Assembly (NCBI GenBank): GCA_963205155.1
Contig: CAUJJY010000242.1
Location: 1-6,464, forward strand
Direction of reading: 5' to 3'
Length of the DNA stretch: 6,464 bases
Source of the DNA: Candidatus Zixiibacteriota bacterium
Lineage (GTDB): Bacteria; Zixibacteria; MSB-5A5; CAIYYT01
Shown: positions 5,180-6,464 of the stretch, one piece after another
Position numbering within the stretch: the first letter of the stretch is position 1
Layout of the letters: each line of letters starts with the position of its first letter
The notes under the pieces: generated by a model
Told to the model about the DNA's origin: nothing
The model's database searches: none
Seen by the model: the letters and a program-made list of their open reading frames with translations, nothing else
Made by a program: the position numbers and the translations under genes

Positions 5180-5213
5180 CTTGGACCGTAGTTAGAAATG
5201 GCTACTGTCCAAG
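5180..5213 (-). terminator. Stem-loop spanning the stop codon of the yyaL-like gene, possible terminator
   Basis: The minus-strand RNA can pair CTTGGAC (5207-5213) with GTCCAAG (5180-5186). After a single mismatch, GTAG (5202-5205) pairs with CTAC (5188-5191), closing a 10-base loop. The TAG stop (5202-5204) lies inside the stem. The bases that follow are not a T run, so it is not a textbook intrinsic terminator. It may be a weak terminator or a 3' end-stabilising hairpin separating this gene from the ATP synthase operon. Confidence 0.42.
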
Positions 5214-6464
5214 CTGGGCTGCAAGCACGTTGACATCGTTAGTAGGCATTTTACAGGCGAAATTTTGACAAACGTAGGCTGTTGCTTTCCCATTGATCAT
5301 CGTTCGGTCTTTCATCAGAGGAATTCTTGCGGTAATCAGGGAGGATGTTGGATTGGCGGGATCGGAAAATGCAATCACTCTGCCCAGTGTGTAGGTTTGG
5401 TATGCACATCGAATCAGGGCCAGCATCGACTCGTCGCCGGGGGTCCCAACAATCGCTATTTCATGCGGTTGATGAATGAGCAAATCTGCTGCATTAAGAA
5501 GATTCATATAAGCCATTGGCACTTTGTTGGCATTGGCAGCAAGTGATTGGAGTGTTCGCTCGGCAGTAATGCGATAAGATTTGTTGTCGAGTAATAATGA
5601 AAGGCGAAGCAAAGCCATTGTCGCCACGGAACTACCCGATGGAATCGCTCCATCGTAACTATCCTTCTGACGAACGAGTAAATCGGTCTGGTTCGGGATG
5701 GTCATGAAGAAGCCGCCGTTATCTTTGTCTTCAAACTTCGCCAGCATATCGCCTGCGAGTTGGTCCGCCCATTCGAGCCACTTGATATCAAAGTCGGACT
5801 CATAAAGATCGACAAGTCCATTGAGCAGGAATGCGTAATCGGTTATGAAACCGTGTTGCTTGACAGTGCCGGCACGATACACGCGCATTAACCCATTTGA
5901 AGTAAACAGGTTCTGTTGAATAAACGCAGCGCATTTGCGGGCAGCGATGTGGTATTTCTCTTCACCTGTGACCTGATATCCTCGAGCAAGTGCGGAGATC
6001 ATCAGCCCGTTCCAGTCGGTGAGAATCTTGTCGTCCTTGTTCGGGCGGACCCGTAGTGCACGTTGCTCAAGAAGCTTGGATTTCATCGCGGCCAGTCGCG
6101 ACTCAAGCTCCGCTTCCGAAATCGAGTAACGTTCGGCAAATTCCGTGGTCACTGTTCTTACGTGGAGGATTGATCGCTTATGTTCGAAATTTCCGTCGTT
6201 GGATGCGTCAAAATAGTCGCAGAACAGCTTGCCGTCCTCTGCACCAAGCACAGAGACAATTTCACTTGGAGTCCAGACATAGAACTTCCCCTCTTCCCCC
6301 TCGCTGTCAGCGTCCTCGGCGGAATGGAAACCACCGGTTTCATCCGTCATGTCACTCAGAACGTAGTTCAGCGTCTTCGAGACCACGCGGCGATATAGCG
6401 GCTTCTGAGTCAATTGGAAAGCATCGCAGTAAGCCACCGTCAAGAGCGCGTTGTCATAAAGCAT
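5202..6464 (-). CDS. YyaL/SPATA20-family protein (thioredoxin-like plus glycosidase-like), C-terminal 420 residues
   Basis: This is the C-terminal portion of a cytoplasmic-looking protein of the family that includes B. subtilis YyaL and animal SPATA20, usually about 690 residues. Family members have an N-terminal thioredoxin-like domain (DUF255) and a six-hairpin, epimerase/glycosidase-like helical domain; the biochemical function is not established. The window begins at MLYDNALLTV, which corresponds to the interior family motif HFEKMLYDNA. That Met is therefore not the true start, and about 250-270 residues, including the thioredoxin domain, lie beyond the right edge. Visible family motifs are GGFHSAEDADSEGEEGKFYV (44-63), DDKILTDWNGLM (144-155), DGAIPSGSSV (271-280) and the C-terminal CQNFACKMPT with C399 and C404. 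It ends 173 bases before atpZ and has its own likely 3' end, so it is probably not in the ATP synthase transcript. Confidence 0.9.
   Translation of the reverse strand: MLYDNALLTVAYCDAFQLTQKPLYRRVVSKTLNYVLSDMTDETGGFHSAEDADSEGEEGKFYVWTPSEIVSVLGAEDGKLFCDYFDASNDGNFEHKRSILHVRTVTTEFAERYSISEAELESRLAAMKSKLLEQRALRVRPNKDDKILTDWNGLMISALARGYQVTGEEKYHIAARKCAAFIQQNLFTSNGLMRVYRAGTVKQHGFITDYAFLLNGLVDLYESDFDIKWLEWADQLAGDMLAKFEDKDNGGFFMTIPNQTDLLVRQKDSYDGAIPSGSSVATMALLRLSLLLDNKSYRITAERTLQSLAANANKVPMAYMNLLNAADLLIHQPHEIAIVGTPGDESMLALIRCAYQTYTLGRVIAFSDPANPTSSLITARIPLMKDRTMINGKATAYVCQNFACKMPTNDVNVLAAQLGQ

Noticed and set aside
5265..5546. Plus-strand 93-codon frame opposite the yyaL-like gene
   Set aside because: The opposite strand carries clear family motifs; the antisense frame has no initiation signal or recognisable content.
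6462..6464. ATG at the right edge as the start of the yyaL-like gene
   Set aside because: MLYDNA is an interior family motif normally preceded by the thioredoxin-like domain; the gene continues outside the window.
1..6464. A novel defence, mobile or biosynthetic system
   Set aside because: All coding capacity is accounted for by ATP synthase genes and one YyaL-type gene; no repeats, integrase, transposase or unusual gene was found.

Overview
This is an ordinary but well-preserved bacterial energy-metabolism locus. Every gene lies on the minus strand, so the window should be read from right to left. Eight genes at positions 1-5028 form the front of an F-type (F1Fo) ATP synthase operon in the order atpZ, atpI, atpB, atpE, atpF, atpH, atpA, atpG. 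The left edge cuts atpG after 170 codons. atpD and atpC would be expected further left but are outside the window. The right part (5202-6464) holds the C-terminal 420 codons of a separate YyaL/SPATA20-type protein (thioredoxin-like plus glycosidase-like architecture), whose start lies beyond the right edge.

The organism is a bacterium of roughly even base composition. The operon is undivided, has one b subunit gene rather than a b/b' pair, begins with atpZ and atpI, and encodes a c subunit with proton-type ligands. These traits are too widespread to name a phylum. I see no tRNA, rRNA, CRISPR, insertion sequence, phage gene or sign of recent transfer.

Layout in transcription order: the yyaL-like gene ends in a 7+4 bp stem-loop spanning its stop codon (5180-5213). 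The 173-base gap then holds a good sigma70-type promoter (TTGACA, 16 bases, TATATT; 5057-5084), with a possible second -10 box further upstream. The first structural gene, atpZ, is best started at the ATG at 5028, because the longer reading would begin on the -35 box. atpZ, atpI and atpB are tightly packed, and atpI overlaps atpB by 4 bases. atpE has the strongest ribosome binding site in the operon, with a U-rich leader. Stem-loops occupy the two widest gaps inside the operon (atpE/atpF and atpH/atpA). atpB and atpF start with TTG and atpH with GTG.

Together, subunits a, b and c form the membrane proton channel, rotor and stator foot. Delta (atpH) and b form the peripheral stalk, alpha carries non-catalytic nucleotide sites, and gamma is the rotating shaft. 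AtpI and AtpZ are accessory membrane proteins. I found no convincing new biological system. What deserves a second look is the regulatory layer: promoter architecture, uneven initiation signals and intergenic hairpins, all plausibly tuning subunit ratios.
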